DNA of 64,000 nucleotides from Affinirhizobium lemnae (GCF_022968395.1 NZ_JALJQZ010000009.1:1-64000); one strand, 5' to 3'. Positions 34,552-44,983 are shown, counted from the stretch's first letter. The notes: generated from the letters alone by a model not told the origin. A program made the numbers and translations.

Positions 34552-36126
34552 TCAAGACTTCTGGAACATGGCGAGCATGCGCCGGGTGACCATGAAGCCA
34601 CCGAAGATGTTGATCCCCGCCATGAAGACGGAGAGTGCGGCCAGGATAATCACCAGAATGCTGCCCGAACCGATCTGCATCAGTGCGCCCAGGATGATGA
34701 TCGATGAAATCGCGTTCGTGACCGCCATGAGCGGGGTATGAAGGGAATGCGACACATTCCAGATGACCTGGAAGCCGACATAGCAGGACAGCACAAAAAC
34801 GATGAAGTGGCTCATGAAGCTGGCAGGCGCATAGAGCCCGGCCAGCAAAATGAGCGCACCGCTGACGGCAAGCAGGGTGAACTGGTTACGGGTCTGGGCC
34901 TTGAAAGCTGCAGCTTCCGCCGCACGCTTTTCCTCAGGCGTCAGTTCCTTGACTTTTTCCTTCGGCTTGGCCGCGGCAATCGCCTGAATCTTCGGCGGCG
35001 GTGGCGGATAGGTGATGGCACCCTCCTTCGTCACCGTTGCGCCGCGGATCACGTCATCGTCCATGTTGTGGACGGGCACACCATCTTTGGCGGGCGTCAG
35101 ATCCGTCATCATGTGACGGATGTTGGTCGCATAAAGCGTGGACGCCTGCGTTGCCATGCGGCTGGGGAAATCCGTGTAACCAATGACGGTCACGCCATTT
35201 GGAGACACGATCTTCTGGTCAGCCACAGTCAGATCGCAGTTGCCGCCGCGCTCTGCGGCCAGATCCACGATCACCGAGCCCGGCTTCATGGCCGCGACCA
35301 TATCCTCCAGCCAAAGCTTTGGTGCATCGCGGCCAGGAATGAGGGCGGTCGTAATGACGATATCGATGTCGGGCGCGAGTTCACGGAACTTCTTGAGCTG
35401 CGCCTCGCGAAATTCTGGCGACGACGGTGCGGCATAGCCGCCCGTTGCGGCGCCATCCTGGGCAGGACCGGCGAAATCGAGGAAGACGAAATTAGCGCCC
35501 ATGGATTCGATCTGCTCGGCCACCTCCGGACGAACGTCGAAGGCATAGGTGATCGCGCCAAGCGAAACCGAGGTTCCAACGGCAGCAAGACCGGCGACGC
35601 CGGCGCCAATAACGAGCACCTTGGCAGGCGGGATCTTGCCTGCCGCCGTAACCTGACCAGTGAAGAAGCGGCCAAAATTGTTACCGGCCTCAATCACCGC
35701 GCGGTAACCGGCGATGTTTGCCATGGAGGACAGGGCATCCATCTTCTGTGCGCGGGAAATGCGCGGCACCATGTCCATGGCAATGACGTTCGCACCCTTG
35801 GCATTGGCAGCCTCGAGAAGCTCCTTGTTCTGGGCGGGATAGAAGAACGAGATCAGCGTTTTGCCAGGCCCCAGAAGCTCCACTTCGGATTGCTCCGGCG
35901 GACGCACCTTGGCAATGAAATCCGCCGAGCCATAGAGAGCGGCGGCGTTCTCTACTACAGTCACACCTGCCTTGGCATAGGCTTCGTCGGAAAAACCGGC
36001 GGCTTTACCCGCGCCCGTCTCGATGAGGCATTCATATCCCAGCTTTTGAAGCTGAAGGGCGCTGTCAGGCGTCATTGAGACCCTGGCTTCGCCCGGAAAA
36101 ATTTCTTTCGGAGAACCGATTTTCAT
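34552..36126 (-). CDS. pntA: NAD(P) transhydrogenase subunit alpha PntA
   Basis: 524 residues. The NAD-binding domain I ([48 protein letters not shown]) is joined by a Pro/Lys-rich linker ([18 protein letters not shown]) to a C-terminal membrane part with four spans. This is the fused form; many alphaproteobacteria split alpha into two genes. The start at 36126 is backed by the standard MKIGSPKEI opening. It supplies NADPH together with PntB. Confidence 0.95.
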   Translation of the reverse strand: MKIGSPKEIFPGEARVSMTPDSALQLQKLGYECLIETGAGKAAGFSDEAYAKAGVTVVENAAALYGSADFIAKVRPPEQSEVELLGPGKTLISFFYPAQNKELLEAANAKGANVIAMDMVPRISRAQKMDALSSMANIAGYRAVIEAGNNFGRFFTGQVTAAGKIPPAKVLVIGAGVAGLAAVGTSVSLGAITYAFDVRPEVAEQIESMGANFVFLDFAGPAQDGAATGGYAAPSSPEFREAQLKKFRELAPDIDIVITTALIPGRDAPKLWLEDMVAAMKPGSVIVDLAAERGGNCDLTVADQKIVSPNGVTVIGYTDFPSRMATQASTLYATNIRHMMTDLTPAKDGVPVHNMDDDVIRGATVTKEGAITYPPPPPKIQAIAAAKPKEKVKELTPEEKRAAEAAAFKAQTRNQFTLLAVSGALILLAGLYAPASFMSHFIVFVLSCYVGFQVIWNVSHSLHTPLMAVTNAISSIIILGALMQIGSGSILVIILAALSVFMAGINIFGGFMVTRRMLAMFQKS

Positions 36127-36461
36127 CTCTATATCCCGCTCCCAAGTATCCGGCATAATCATGCCTGGATAAGTGCGTCTGCTATCAATCCCCACGCAGA
36201 CTTTAACCGGCCAACAAATTCGACCGTGATATAGGGGTACACGTCACCAGCATCGCTGACTAGTCTGAGAAATGCCACTGCGGTACGCCTAGAGACCGAT
36301 CAGTGCGATTTTCCACTGGTCGGTAATTTAGTGTGATTTTTAATTAGAATGGGTAGTGCTGGTTCGGATTCTCAACAGGTGCCAAGCGCAGGTCTGTGAA
36401 CTCGGCAACTGTAACCGCGCTGTCCTTGGTATGGAAAGCCTTACGCAGAAGGGCGCGACGC
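36127..36461. other. Intergenic region upstream of pntA
   Basis: 335 bases without a supportable gene. It should hold the leftward pntAB promoter and the 3' end of the amino-sugar transcript. One imperfect palindrome is visible: ACCGATCAGTG (36295-36305) and CACTGGTCGGT (36314-36324), one mismatch in the arms. It may be an operator or a terminator. Confidence 0.4.
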
Positions 36462-37385
36462 TTAACCGGACAGGTCAGACTCAACAGAATTAAGGCCCAA
36501 GATGGCAGCGCCAATCAGGCCCGGCTCAATCTTGCATTGCGCAGGAACGACAAGCGGACGCTGAAACTTTCGCAAGATGCGGGCGCGGACAGCGCGATCG
36601 ATAGCCTCGACCAAGGCAATCGAATTCGAAAGACCGCCGCCCACCGGAATGATTGTCGTGCCGGTGACATTCGCGACAAGCGCCAGCGGCCCTGCCAGCA
36701 CATCGAGGTAAACGTCCATCGTGCGGGAGGCGCGCACCTCCTCCGCTTGCCAGTTCGCGACAATGCTCTCGCTAGACAGGTCTTCACCGTGCAGATGCCT
36801 GTGCAGTTTCTCCATGCCGCGCGCACTGCAAATCGCATCGATACAGCCGCTGAGCCCACAACCGCAGGCAAATCGGGGCAGATGAACGGGAGGGTTGCCT
36901 GCTTCCGTTGCCGCCACAGGGCCGTGGCCCCATTCGCCAGCAAAGCCACCTTCGCGGTTGATCAGCTGTCCATCAATAACCAGTCCACCACCCACGCCGG
37001 TGCCGAGTATGACGCCGAAAACCACGAGGTGACCCTTGGCGGCTCCAATGCCCGCTTCCGCCAGTACGAAACAATCCGCATCATTGGCAACAAGAACCGG
37101 CAAGCCGAGTGCGGCTTCCAGATCCTGTCCCAGGCGGCGTCCGTGAATGCAAGGCACGTTGGCAACCACTGCTCGACCCGATTCAGGGTCAATGATGCCC
37201 GCAATGGAGAGCGCAACGCACTCAGGCTGTTCGTCGCTGAGGGCGATGACAGACTTGAGAACGGCCACGAAGGCATCAAAATCATGGACGGGCGTCGCCT
37301 GCCTTGGCACGGGCCGAATATCATCCGCAGAGAAGGCAAGCGCGCCCTTGATCGCCGTCCCTCCGATATCGAAACAGACAATCAT
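36462..37385 (-). CDS. nagK: ROK-family sugar kinase, N-acetylglucosamine kinase-like
   Basis: 307 residues. The ATP-binding start MIVCFDIGGTAIKGAL, the ROK motif GTGVGGGLVIDGQLI, the EWGHGPV segment and the zinc knot CGCGLSGCIDAICS are all present. Context (nagA directly upstream, overlapping by four bases) favours phosphorylation of N-acetylglucosamine taken up by a non-PTS importer. The start is at MIVCFD; a longer frame enters nagA. It is the last gene of a four-gene leftward group. Confidence 0.85.
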   Translation of the reverse strand: MIVCFDIGGTAIKGALAFSADDIRPVPRQATPVHDFDAFVAVLKSVIALSDEQPECVALSIAGIIDPESGRAVVANVPCIHGRRLGQDLEAALGLPVLVANDADCFVLAEAGIGAAKGHLVVFGVILGTGVGGGLVIDGQLINREGGFAGEWGHGPVAATEAGNPPVHLPRFACGCGLSGCIDAICSARGMEKLHRHLHGEDLSSESIVANWQAEEVRASRTMDVYLDVLAGPLALVANVTGTTIIPVGGGLSNSIALVEAIDRAVRARILRKFQRPLVVPAQCKIEPGLIGAAILGLNSVESDLSG

Positions 37386-38566
37386 GGAGCCACCACTTCG
37401 ATTGCATTCGCGCCGCCAGAGACGAGGGACCCGTCGATCCACGTCGAGTGCCAACCCAGGTCACGATCCAGAATGACAAAATCCGCGTCAAAACCCGGCC
37501 GCAGTTGTCCCTTGTTGATTAAACCCAAGGCTTCTGCCGGATAACGGGCCGCCAGGCGCAGCGCCTCAACAAGCGGCAGGCCAAGCGTGAGATGCGTATA
37601 ACGGACACAGGAAAGCATATCGATATCCGCTCCTGCCAGCGTGCCATCCGCCAGTGTCAGGCGTCCACCATTGCGATAGATCCGACGCCCATTGAGTTCA
37701 AATCCATCATCATCAGTGCCGACGGTCGACATGGAATCGGTGACGAGAAAGATGTGAGACGGCCCGCCCTTGCCGCGAATAGCGACCCGCATCGATACCG
37801 GATCGACATGAAATCCGTCGGCAATCAGGCCACAGGACAAACGCCCATCGTCCAGAGCGATACCGACAAGTCCTGGCTCGCGATTTCCCATCTGGCTCAT
37901 GGCGTTGAATAGGTGGGTAACCATCGACGCCCCGGCCTCGACATAAGGGGCAATCGCATGCGCCTGTGCATCTGTGTGGCCCAGGCTGACGATGTAGCCG
38001 GCCTGCACCAATGAGCGGACCTGGTCGCTGGTGACGCTCTCGGGCGCAATGGTTGTGATCGCCTGCCCGAAAGAGCCACCGGCTTCGACCAGCACGGACA
38101 GGTCATCCGGCTGCATGGGGCGGATCAGCGCCGGATCATGGGTGCCCTTTCTGGCGTGTGAGAGATGTGGCCCTTCAAGATGAAGGCCGAGATAACCCGG
38201 CACCTGCTGTTCGAACGCAGCCTTTCCAGCCGTCAAAGCCTGATCGCGAACTTCAGGCGTATCGGTAATCAGCGTGACCATGACCGAGGTTGTGCCATAG
38301 GCGGCATGAGCCTTGCAGATCGTCTCGATACCAGCCACGTCCGGTTGGTTGTTGAAAAGCACGCCACCGCCGCCATTGACCTGAAGATCGACAAATCCCG
38401 GTGCCAACAGGCGATCTCCCGCCTGACGCAAAACGAAGCCATCCGGCACATCCGATTGCGGCACGATGTCATTCACGGTTCCGCCCTCGATCAGCAAGGC
38501 ATGATCGTGAAAGAGAGCTTCACCATCGAAAATACGCTGGCAGGCGACGGCAAGCGACTGTTTCAT
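37382..38566 (-). CDS. nagA: N-acetylglucosamine-6-phosphate deacetylase NagA
   Basis: 394 residues of the amidohydrolase fold. Metal and catalytic motifs include the early APGFVDLQVNGGGG, LGLHLEGPHLSHARKGTHDP, VSLGHTDAQ, HLFNAMSQMGNREPG and the catalytic aspartate in FLVTDSMSTVG. It converts GlcNAc-6-phosphate to glucosamine-6-phosphate. It overlaps both neighbours by four bases, so kinase, deacetylase and the SIS protein are made together. Confidence 0.94.
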   Translation of the reverse strand: MKQSLAVACQRIFDGEALFHDHALLIEGGTVNDIVPQSDVPDGFVLRQAGDRLLAPGFVDLQVNGGGGVLFNNQPDVAGIETICKAHAAYGTTSVMVTLITDTPEVRDQALTAGKAAFEQQVPGYLGLHLEGPHLSHARKGTHDPALIRPMQPDDLSVLVEAGGSFGQAITTIAPESVTSDQVRSLVQAGYIVSLGHTDAQAHAIAPYVEAGASMVTHLFNAMSQMGNREPGLVGIALDDGRLSCGLIADGFHVDPVSMRVAIRGKGGPSHIFLVTDSMSTVGTDDDGFELNGRRIYRNGGRLTLADGTLAGADIDMLSCVRYTHLTLGLPLVEALRLAARYPAEALGLINKGQLRPGFDADFVILDRDLGWHSTWIDGSLVSGGANAIEVVAP

Positions 38567-39585
38567 CGGGTTTCCGTCACCTTCTGAAGGGCCGCGGGCT
38601 TGTCTGGATTGAAGCCGCGCTGGCGCGATAGCTGCTCAACCATGCCATAATAGGGGATAATAAGGCACAAGGCATCCGTCAGGTGATGACCCGTGGTTAC
38701 AAAAGGCAATTGCTCCGCACCGGTTGCAAGACGTGAGGTAACAAAGGTCTTCGCATTCTTGGCAACCAGCTTGGACGCTGTTTCCGCAATCGATGCTTCG
38801 GCAGCGTCACGCGCGGCAAAAGCGATCACAGGAAATGCAGGCGCGACCAGCGACACCGGTCCATGCAGAACTTCCGCAGACGAATAGGCTTCCGCATGCA
38901 ATTCGCACGTTTCCTTGCATTTCAACGCCGCTTCAGAGGCGATGGCAAGCGAAGGGCCGCGACCCAACATGTAAAGGGACTCGGCCGTTGCAAGAGGATC
39001 GAGAATAGCGCTCCAATCCAGTTTCAATGCAGCCTCGAAATGTGCTGGAAGAGCCGCCACCGCGTCGATAAGTGCGGCATCGTTCTTCCAGTGGGCGATG
39101 ATTGCAAGACCGGCCACGATGGAGTTGACGAAGGATTTCGTCGCGGCCACAGCAAGCTCCCGCCCCGCAGCGATATCGACAGCGACCGTCGCCGCCTGGC
39201 TGAGTGGGGATGGCACCGTGTTGGCCAAGGCAATCGTCAATGCGCCACCTTCAACCGCCGTCCTCGTCAAGGCCACGATATCCGGACTTGCGCCCGACTG
39301 TGACACGGCGATTGCGGCGCCGCGCGAAAGCTTCAAAGGTGACTGGTAAATGGAGGCCAGCGATGGGCCAACGGAGGCAACCGGGATACTGAGTTCCAGC
39401 TCGATCGCGTATTTCAGAAAGTGGGCTGCATGGTCGGATGAACCGCGGGCAATGGTGACAACCACCGCAGGATCGCGCGCTCTCAGTGCTTGACCAGCAT
39501 CTGCCAGAACAGCAGCCTGTTCACCCAGCAGCCGTGCGGTTACCGCCGGGATCTGATCGATCTCCTGTCGCATAATCGATGTCAT
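38563..39585 (-). CDS. SIS-domain sugar isomerase/deaminase (NagB-II/GlmS-C-like)
   Basis: 340 residues with two SIS domains: TIARGSSDHAAHFLKYAIE and ISQSGASPDIVALTR-like AVSQSGASPDIVALTRTA in the first, and GRGPSLAIASEAALKCKETCELHAEAY with HGPVSLV in the second. There is no glutaminase domain, so it is not a GlmS synthase. Homologues serve as glucosamine-6-phosphate deaminases (NagB-II) or AgaS-type enzymes. After NagA, deamination of glucosamine-6-phosphate to fructose-6-phosphate is the likely step. Confidence 0.85.
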   Translation of the reverse strand: MTSIMRQEIDQIPAVTARLLGEQAAVLADAGQALRARDPAVVVTIARGSSDHAAHFLKYAIELELSIPVASVGPSLASIYQSPLKLSRGAAIAVSQSGASPDIVALTRTAVEGGALTIALANTVPSPLSQAATVAVDIAAGRELAVAATKSFVNSIVAGLAIIAHWKNDAALIDAVAALPAHFEAALKLDWSAILDPLATAESLYMLGRGPSLAIASEAALKCKETCELHAEAYSSAEVLHGPVSLVAPAFPVIAFAARDAAEASIAETASKLVAKNAKTFVTSRLATGAEQLPFVTTGHHLTDALCLIIPYYGMVEQLSRQRGFNPDKPAALQKVTETR

Positions 39586-39612
39586 GATTGACCTTTCAAT
39601 TCCTTTGCGCCT

Positions 39613-40365
39613 TCAGGCGCCGATCGTAAGCTCTGCGACGAGATCGTAAGCGTCGCTGCGATAAAGGGCGGTCGAGACTTCCATCACCCGACCTGAGTCA
39701 AGATAGGCGATACGCTGAACGCTAAGCGCCGCAGAGCCCGTCGGCACCCCCAGCAATTCCGTTTCCTCCTCCTTCAGAAGGACCGCCGAAATACGCTGGT
39801 TTGCCCGAACCGGCTGGATGCGGCGTCCGGACAGTGCCTGGTATAGCGAGTTTTCGACAGCATCCGGATCCGGGAGAATGTCGTCCGGAAGACTTGTACG
39901 CTCCAGAGCGATCGGCATGTCATTGGCCGTACGCAGGCGCACCAGGCGCGCAACACGGGCGTTACCACTCAATCCGAGCGTCATGGTCTCCTCCGGAGTC
40001 GGATGAAACAGACCTCGATCCAGCCAGCGCGAACCCGCTGTCATGCCGCGCCTGCGCATGTCTTCCGAAAACGAGGTCAGCCGCGTCAGCGATTGCTGCA
40101 TGCGAGGAACCGGCTTGCTGACGAAGGTGCCAGAGCCACGTCTGCGCACGAGAAGCCCCTGATCAACGAGATCGTCGATGGCCTTGCGCACAGTGACACG
40201 TGAAATCGCCGCTGCATCCGCGATATCACGCTCAGCCGGCAAGGCATCGCCATGCTTCAAACGACCATCCTTCATGGCCTGTTCGATCATATTCTTGAGC
40301 TTGACGTAGAGCGGTCCGCCGCTTGCTGCCTGCAATTGCTCAAGAGGCAAAGCCACCTCGTTCAA
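39613..40365 (-). CDS. GntR/UTRA-family regulator of amino-sugar genes
   Basis: 250 residues. An N-terminal GntR winged helix (LYVKLKNMIEQAMKDGRLKH, LPAERDIADAAAISRVTVRKA, QGLLVRRRGSGTFV) and a C-terminal UTRA domain ending DAYDLVAELTIGA. NagR/DasR-type members bind GlcNAc or glucosamine phosphates. The start is TTG at 40365 because AGGAGG lies five bases ahead; other starts upstream lack a site. It heads the nag group and faces the sugar importer operon, so it may control both. Confidence 0.87.
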   Translation of the reverse strand: MNEVALPLEQLQAASGGPLYVKLKNMIEQAMKDGRLKHGDALPAERDIADAAAISRVTVRKAIDDLVDQGLLVRRRGSGTFVSKPVPRMQQSLTRLTSFSEDMRRRGMTAGSRWLDRGLFHPTPEETMTLGLSGNARVARLVRLRTANDMPIALERTSLPDDILPDPDAVENSLYQALSGRRIQPVRANQRISAVLLKEEETELLGVPTGSAALSVQRIAYLDSGRVMEVSTALYRSDAYDLVAELTIGA

Positions 40366-40793
40366 ACACCCCTCCTGGTGCGGCGCGCAAGAGCGAGAGC
40401 CTGCGACCGCGATAGCGCGTTCCAATAATCGAGCGCACAATACCAATCAAATTCCAAATAGGCAATTGGTTCTATCTGCAGCAAAGAGAGAAACTGGAGT
40501 CGCGATCCTATCGCTCTCTTTTTAAACGGCTTTTTCTAAATCGAATGCAAAAATTCTTAAACAGAAAAGATTCATCTAGACGATTGGACTGTTTTTGGTA
40601 TTAAATGTTAACAAAAAGTTTGATGAGCGGAACAGTTGTCGGAGAACCGGGCGGCGATCCTCAAGAAACATCGCAACAGGTGAATTCTGAAAATGAATTT
40701 CATGAAAGCGATATTTCTCGGATTTTCGGTTGACGAAACCACTTCCGTAAAACAATCTGTGAAAAATAATTACGCAGTGGGGAATTGACCATC
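40366..40793. promoter_or_regulatory. Divergent promoter region between the nag group and the sugar importer
   Basis: 428 bases, markedly AT-rich from 40520 to 40625 (runs such as CTTTTTCTAAATCG and GGTATTAAATG), with no gene. Both flanking operons read outward, so both promoters must lie here. A loose inverted pair ACCAAT near 40441 and ATTGGT near 40468 could be a regulator site. Confidence 0.5.
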
Positions 40794-41971
40794 ATGAAGG
40801 TCGCAATCATCGGGCTGGCTTCCGCCTCGGATATCTTGGCCAGGTTTTCAATCAGATGGATCCGGATTTCGAAATCGTCGGCTATGTGGATCCGGCGCCT
40901 GCAGGCATGGAACGTCTTGACGAAGCCGGTATTTCGCCTGGTCGGTCCTATGAAACGCCGCAGCAATTGATTGAGAGCGAAACTTTCGATCTCCTGATGA
41001 TCGGTTCTCCAAATCATTTGCACCTCGAACACATCCGCATCGGACTCGAAGCAGGCCTTACGGTCTTTACCGAAAAGCCGATCGTCGTTTCGATCGAAGA
41101 GAGCTATGCCTTGGCCGCGCTTCTGCACAAGCACGGCCACGACCGCCTGCTGGTTGGTCTCGTTCTGCGATACTCGCCGCTCTATAAGGATCTGAGGCAG
41201 GCGCAGGCGGACGGCCTGCTGGGCGATGTTGTGTCCATCGAGGCGTCCGAGCACATTGCACCCTATCACGGTGCCTTCTTCATGCGCGACTGGCGACGCT
41301 ACAGCCGTTACGCCGGCAGCTTCATGCTCGAAAAGTGCTGCCATGACCTCGATCTGTACAACGGCGTCGTTGGCGCGCGGCCTCGTTTCGTGGCGAGCTT
41401 CGGCGGCCGCAAGAGCTTTACGCCGGAGAATGCTCCAGAAAGCACCGGCGTCAACGATTTGCATGTCTATCACCGCAAGCCGAGCGGCTGGCTGGGTTCC
41501 GACAAGGTCTTCGACAGCGATGGCGATATCATCGATTACCAGACCGCGATCGTCGAATACGAGAACGGCGCTTCGATGACGTTCCATACGAATCTCAACG
41601 TGCCGGATGAATTCCGCCGGTTCTGCGTGATCGGCTCGAAGGGCATGGCCGAAGGCGATTTCGTTCGCGGCTTCATGGATGTGCATGACGCGCATTCGAG
41701 CGAGAAGCGTATTGCGAACCGTTATCAGGCTCCCTCGCTGACCTCCCATCACTACGGCGCGGATGAGCAGATGGCGGCCGATGTGTTCGCACATATCACC
41801 AAAGGCACGCCGCTTCCCGTTTCAGCTCTGGATGCGATCGAGGCGGGCATTCTTGCGCTGGCCATGGATGAAGCGCGCAACGGACGCAAGGTCGTGGACC
41901 TTGCACCCGTATGGTGCCAGTATGACGCCTACCTGCATGGCTCCGGATCAGCCCAGGCAAAGTCTGCGTGA
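40794..41971 (+). pseudogene. Gfo/Idh/MocA-family dehydrogenase with a 5' frameshift
   Basis: The gene begins at ATG 40794 (GGGGA upstream) as MKVAIIGL, then loses frame. If one base is added at about 40818, it continues GFRLGYLGQVFNQMDPDFEI into the long frame that runs to 41971, restoring the Rossmann G-x-G-x-x-G region. The rest has the family landmarks: FTEKPIVVSIEESYALAALL, EASEHIAPYH, LEKCCHDLDLYN. An internal ATG at 40856 would give 371 residues lacking the NAD-binding motif. It is either a natural one-base deletion or a sequence error. The intact enzyme would oxidise or reduce a sugar or inositol; it leads a sugar importer operon. Confidence 0.8.
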
Positions 41972-41982
41972 TGGGGGTCGCC

Positions 41983-42867
41983 ATGGATGCCCGCAAAAGC
42001 GCCGTCATCTTTGCCTGGCTGCTGCTCGCTCCGGCACTGCTCTACGTCCTGACCATTGTCGCCTACCCGCTCGTTGACACGTTCATCCTGTCGTTCACGG
42101 ATGCATCGCTGAAGCGGACGACCGAATGGGTTGGCTGGGCGAATTATGAGAAGATCTTCAACGCGAGTTTCGCTGAAGTCATCATCCGCACCTTCGTCTG
42201 GACTTTCTTCTCCGTCGCCATAAAGATGATCATCGGTACCTTCGGCGCAACAATGCTGAACGCTGCCGTGCCCGGCCGCGCGCTGTTCCGTGTTTTGACC
42301 ATGCCGCCTTGGATCGTGCCGATGGCCATCGGCATTTTCATGTGGGGGTGGATGTATAACGGCCAGTTCGGCATGATTTCGGGCATGCTGCAGCGTGCCG
42401 GCTTCACGGATGGCCCCATTGCCTTCCTGGCGCAGGGTTCGACAGCCTTCTGGGCAACGATCATTACCGACGTGTGGATCGGTGTGCCAATGGTCACCCT
42501 CTATATGCTGGCAGCCATGCAGGCAATTCCGCAGGATCTCTACGAGGCAGCATGGACCGATGGCGCTGGGCGTTTTTACCGCTTCCGCCGTATCACCCTG
42601 CCGCTCCTGGTGCCATCGATGATTACCATGTCGATGCTGTCCCTGATCGCCACGTTCAACTCGTTCGACATCATCTGGATCCTGACCCAGGGTGGGCCGA
42701 ACGGCGAAACGACGACCATGATCATCGACACCTACCGGACCGCCATCGGTTCCAAGAAATACGGCGAAGGCGCCGCCCGCGCGGTTCTGATCTGCATCTT
42801 CCTGTCGATCTTCTGCCTTTGCTACTTCCGCGTCACCAGCCGTCTCGCATCGGGAGAGAAGCAATGA
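41983..42867 (+). CDS. Sugar ABC transporter permease (MalF/UgpA type)
   Basis: 294 residues from ATG 41983, preceded by a G-run; GTG/ATG codons at 41968-41971 are alternatives. Six spans, beginning AVIFAWLLLAPALLYVLTIV. The coupling loop EAAWTDGAGRFYRFRRITLPLL is the EAA motif of CUT1 permeases. It forms a channel with the next gene, which it overlaps by four bases. Confidence 0.9.
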   Translation: MDARKSAVIFAWLLLAPALLYVLTIVAYPLVDTFILSFTDASLKRTTEWVGWANYEKIFNASFAEVIIRTFVWTFFSVAIKMIIGTFGATMLNAAVPGRALFRVLTMPPWIVPMAIGIFMWGWMYNGQFGMISGMLQRAGFTDGPIAFLAQGSTAFWATIITDVWIGVPMVTLYMLAAMQAIPQDLYEAAWTDGAGRFYRFRRITLPLLVPSMITMSMLSLIATFNSFDIIWILTQGGPNGETTTMIIDTYRTAIGSKKYGEGAARAVLICIFLSIFCLCYFRVTSRLASGEKQ

Positions 42868-43724
42868 GAGAGCCTCCTCAGCTTATCAACCGCTATCGCT
42901 GGTATGAGATCATTGGCATCTATTGCGGCATCGGTGTGTTTCTCACCTTCGTGCTCGCTCCCTTCGTCGAGGGGTTCCTTGTCTCGTTGAAGCCCTTGAG
43001 CCAGTTGTTCTCCTCGCCTTACCGCTTCATTCCGGAGAACGGCTCCTTCCGCGCCTATGTCACGATGTGGGAGAGCGTGCCCGGCTTTGGCCGCTACATC
43101 TTCAACTCGTTCTTCATCTCCACAATCGTTACTGCGGTCGTGCTTTGCATGGTCGTGCCCGCGGCCTATGCCTTTGCACGGTTCGAGTTCAAGGGGCGCG
43201 GCACGCTTCTGGGCGCCTTCCTCGCCGTCAATATGTTCTCCGGCGCGGTGCTTCTCATTCCGCTGTTTCGCCTGATGCGTTCGCTCGGGGTTCTGAACAC
43301 CTATTTCGCCATGATCGTTCCGGGCGTTGCCTTTCTGATCCCCTCGGCGATCTGGCTTTTGCGAACCTACATGATGCGCATTCCTAAGGAACTGGATGAA
43401 GCCGCCTACGTGGATGGTGCCAGCCACTTCTATACGCTGCGCCGGGTAATCCTACCGATTGCGATGCCCGGCATCACGGTCGTTGCGATCACTACTTTTA
43501 TCGGGTCCTACGCGCAGCAATTCATCTTCGCCCTGACCTTCAACGCCAAGAGCGAATACATGCCCCTTCCAGTCGGGCTCTTTGCCTATTTCGGACGCCA
43601 GGAAGTTGTTTGGAACGAGTTGATGGCCGCAAGCTTCGTCGGCATCGCGCCCGCCATGATCGTGATCTTCTTCCTGCAACGCTATCTCGTCAGCGGCCTG
43701 ACCGCGGGCGCGGTGAAACAATAA
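42864..43724 (+). CDS. Sugar ABC transporter permease (MalG/UgpE type)
   Basis: 286 residues. Starts MREPPQLINRYRWYEIIGIY at an ATGA overlap with the upstream permease; the much longer open frame upstream is a shadow. Six spans, and the EAA loop DEAAYVDGASHFYTLRRVILP is typical of CUT1 permeases. The C-terminus (QRYLVSGLTAGAVKQ) is the standard ending of MalG homologues. Confidence 0.93.
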   Translation: MREPPQLINRYRWYEIIGIYCGIGVFLTFVLAPFVEGFLVSLKPLSQLFSSPYRFIPENGSFRAYVTMWESVPGFGRYIFNSFFISTIVTAVVLCMVVPAAYAFARFEFKGRGTLLGAFLAVNMFSGAVLLIPLFRLMRSLGVLNTYFAMIVPGVAFLIPSAIWLLRTYMMRIPKELDEAAYVDGASHFYTLRRVILPIAMPGITVVAITTFIGSYAQQFIFALTFNAKSEYMPLPVGLFAYFGRQEVVWNELMAASFVGIAPAMIVIFFLQRYLVSGLTAGAVKQ

Positions 43725-43753
43725 AACAACCACCAGAGAATGGGAGACTAACC

Positions 43754-44983
43754 ATGAGCAAATCAGTAAAGACTGGGCTTTACGCAATGGCACTGGCCGC
43801 TTCTACAGCGCTCGGCACGCTAGCCGCACAGGCTGCAGACAAGGAAATTTCCTGGATCTATTGCGGCGACAAGATCGACCCGATCCATGAAAAATACATC
43901 AAGGAATGGGAAGGCAAGAACGCAGGCTGGAAGATCAAGGCTGAAGTTGTCGGCTGGGCGCAGTGCCAGGACAAGGCCACCACGCTTGCAGCAGCCGGCA
44001 CGCCGGTTGGCATGGCCTATGTGGGTTCGCGCACTCTGAAGGAATTCGCCGAGAACGACCTCATCGTTCCGGTTCCGATGACGGACGCCGAGAAGAAGAG
44101 CTATTACCCCAATATTGTTGACACCGTAACGTTCAACAACAACCAGTGGGGCGTACCGATTGCCTTCTCGACCAAGGCGCTTTACTGGAACAAGGACCTG
44201 TTCAAAAAGGCTGGCCTTGATCCTGAAACGCCGCCGAAGACCTGGGCTGAAGAGATCGCATTCGCCAAGCAGATCAAGGAAAAGACAGGCATTGCCGGTT
44301 ACGGCCTGCCAGCCAAGACCTTCGACAACACGATGCACCAGTTCATGCATTGGGTTTACACCAACAACGGCAAGATGCTCGACGGCGACAAGGTCGTGGC
44401 CAACAGCCCGGAAGTTCTGGCCGCCTTGCAGGCCTACAAGGACATCACGCCCTACTCCGTTGAAGGTGCAACCGCTTACGAGCAGAATGAAATTCGCGCC
44501 ATCTTCCTTGATGGCAAGGTCGGCATGATCCAGGCCGGTTCAGGCGCCGCATCGCGTCTCAAGAAGACCAACATCAACTGGGGCATTTCAACTCTTCCAT
44601 CTGGCCCATCCGCAAAGGGTCCAGGTACGCTCCTGATCACCGATAGCCTTGCCATCTTCAAGGGCACCGGCGTCGAAGAAAAGGCGACCGAGTTTGCCAA
44701 ATTCATCACCTCCCCCGGCCCGCAGGGTGAGTACGAACTTCAGGGCGATGCCGGTTTGACGCCACTTCGTCCTTCCCCGAAAGTAGATGAATTCGTTCAG
44801 AAGGACCCCTTCTGGAAGCCACTTATCGAGGGCATCAATTACGGCGGTCCGGAGCCACTCTTCAAGGATTACAAGGGCTTCCAGAACGTTGTGATCGAGA
44901 TGGTGCAGTCGGTGGTCACCGGCAAGGCTGAGCCTGCCGCAGCGCTGAAAAAGGCGGCTGCCGACATGGAGCAGTACAAGTAA
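43754..44983 (+). CDS. Sugar ABC transporter substrate-binding protein
   Basis: 409 residues of the family-1 extracellular solute-binding proteins. Signal peptide MSKSVKTGLYAMALAASTAL then GTLAAQAAD with an A-x-A cut. The mature part opens KEISWIYCGDKIDPIHEKYIKEW and has the usual WNKDLFKKAGLDPETPPKTWAE motif. Ligand not readable, but neighbours suggest a disaccharide or amino sugar. The start follows GGGAG at 43742. A stem-loop follows the gene. Confidence 0.93.
   Translation: MSKSVKTGLYAMALAASTALGTLAAQAADKEISWIYCGDKIDPIHEKYIKEWEGKNAGWKIKAEVVGWAQCQDKATTLAAAGTPVGMAYVGSRTLKEFAENDLIVPVPMTDAEKKSYYPNIVDTVTFNNNQWGVPIAFSTKALYWNKDLFKKAGLDPETPPKTWAEEIAFAKQIKEKTGIAGYGLPAKTFDNTMHQFMHWVYTNNGKMLDGDKVVANSPEVLAALQAYKDITPYSVEGATAYEQNEIRAIFLDGKVGMIQAGSGAASRLKKTNINWGISTLPSGPSAKGPGTLLITDSLAIFKGTGVEEKATEFAKFITSPGPQGEYELQGDAGLTPLRPSPKVDEFVQKDPFWKPLIEGINYGGPEPLFKDYKGFQNVVIEMVQSVVTGKAEPAAALKKAAADMEQYK

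Noticed and set aside
34738..36078. A 446-codon plus-strand open frame
   Set aside because: Antisense to pntA, rich in His and Arg with no domain pattern.
40856..41971. A 371-residue dehydrogenase starting at the internal ATG 40856
   Set aside because: It would lack the NAD-binding glycine motif, which is found upstream in another frame; a frameshift explains the data better.
42474..42863. N-terminal extension of the second sugar permease
   Set aside because: The extension overlaps the first permease gene in another frame and has no membrane pattern; the ATGA overlap at 42864 is the natural start.
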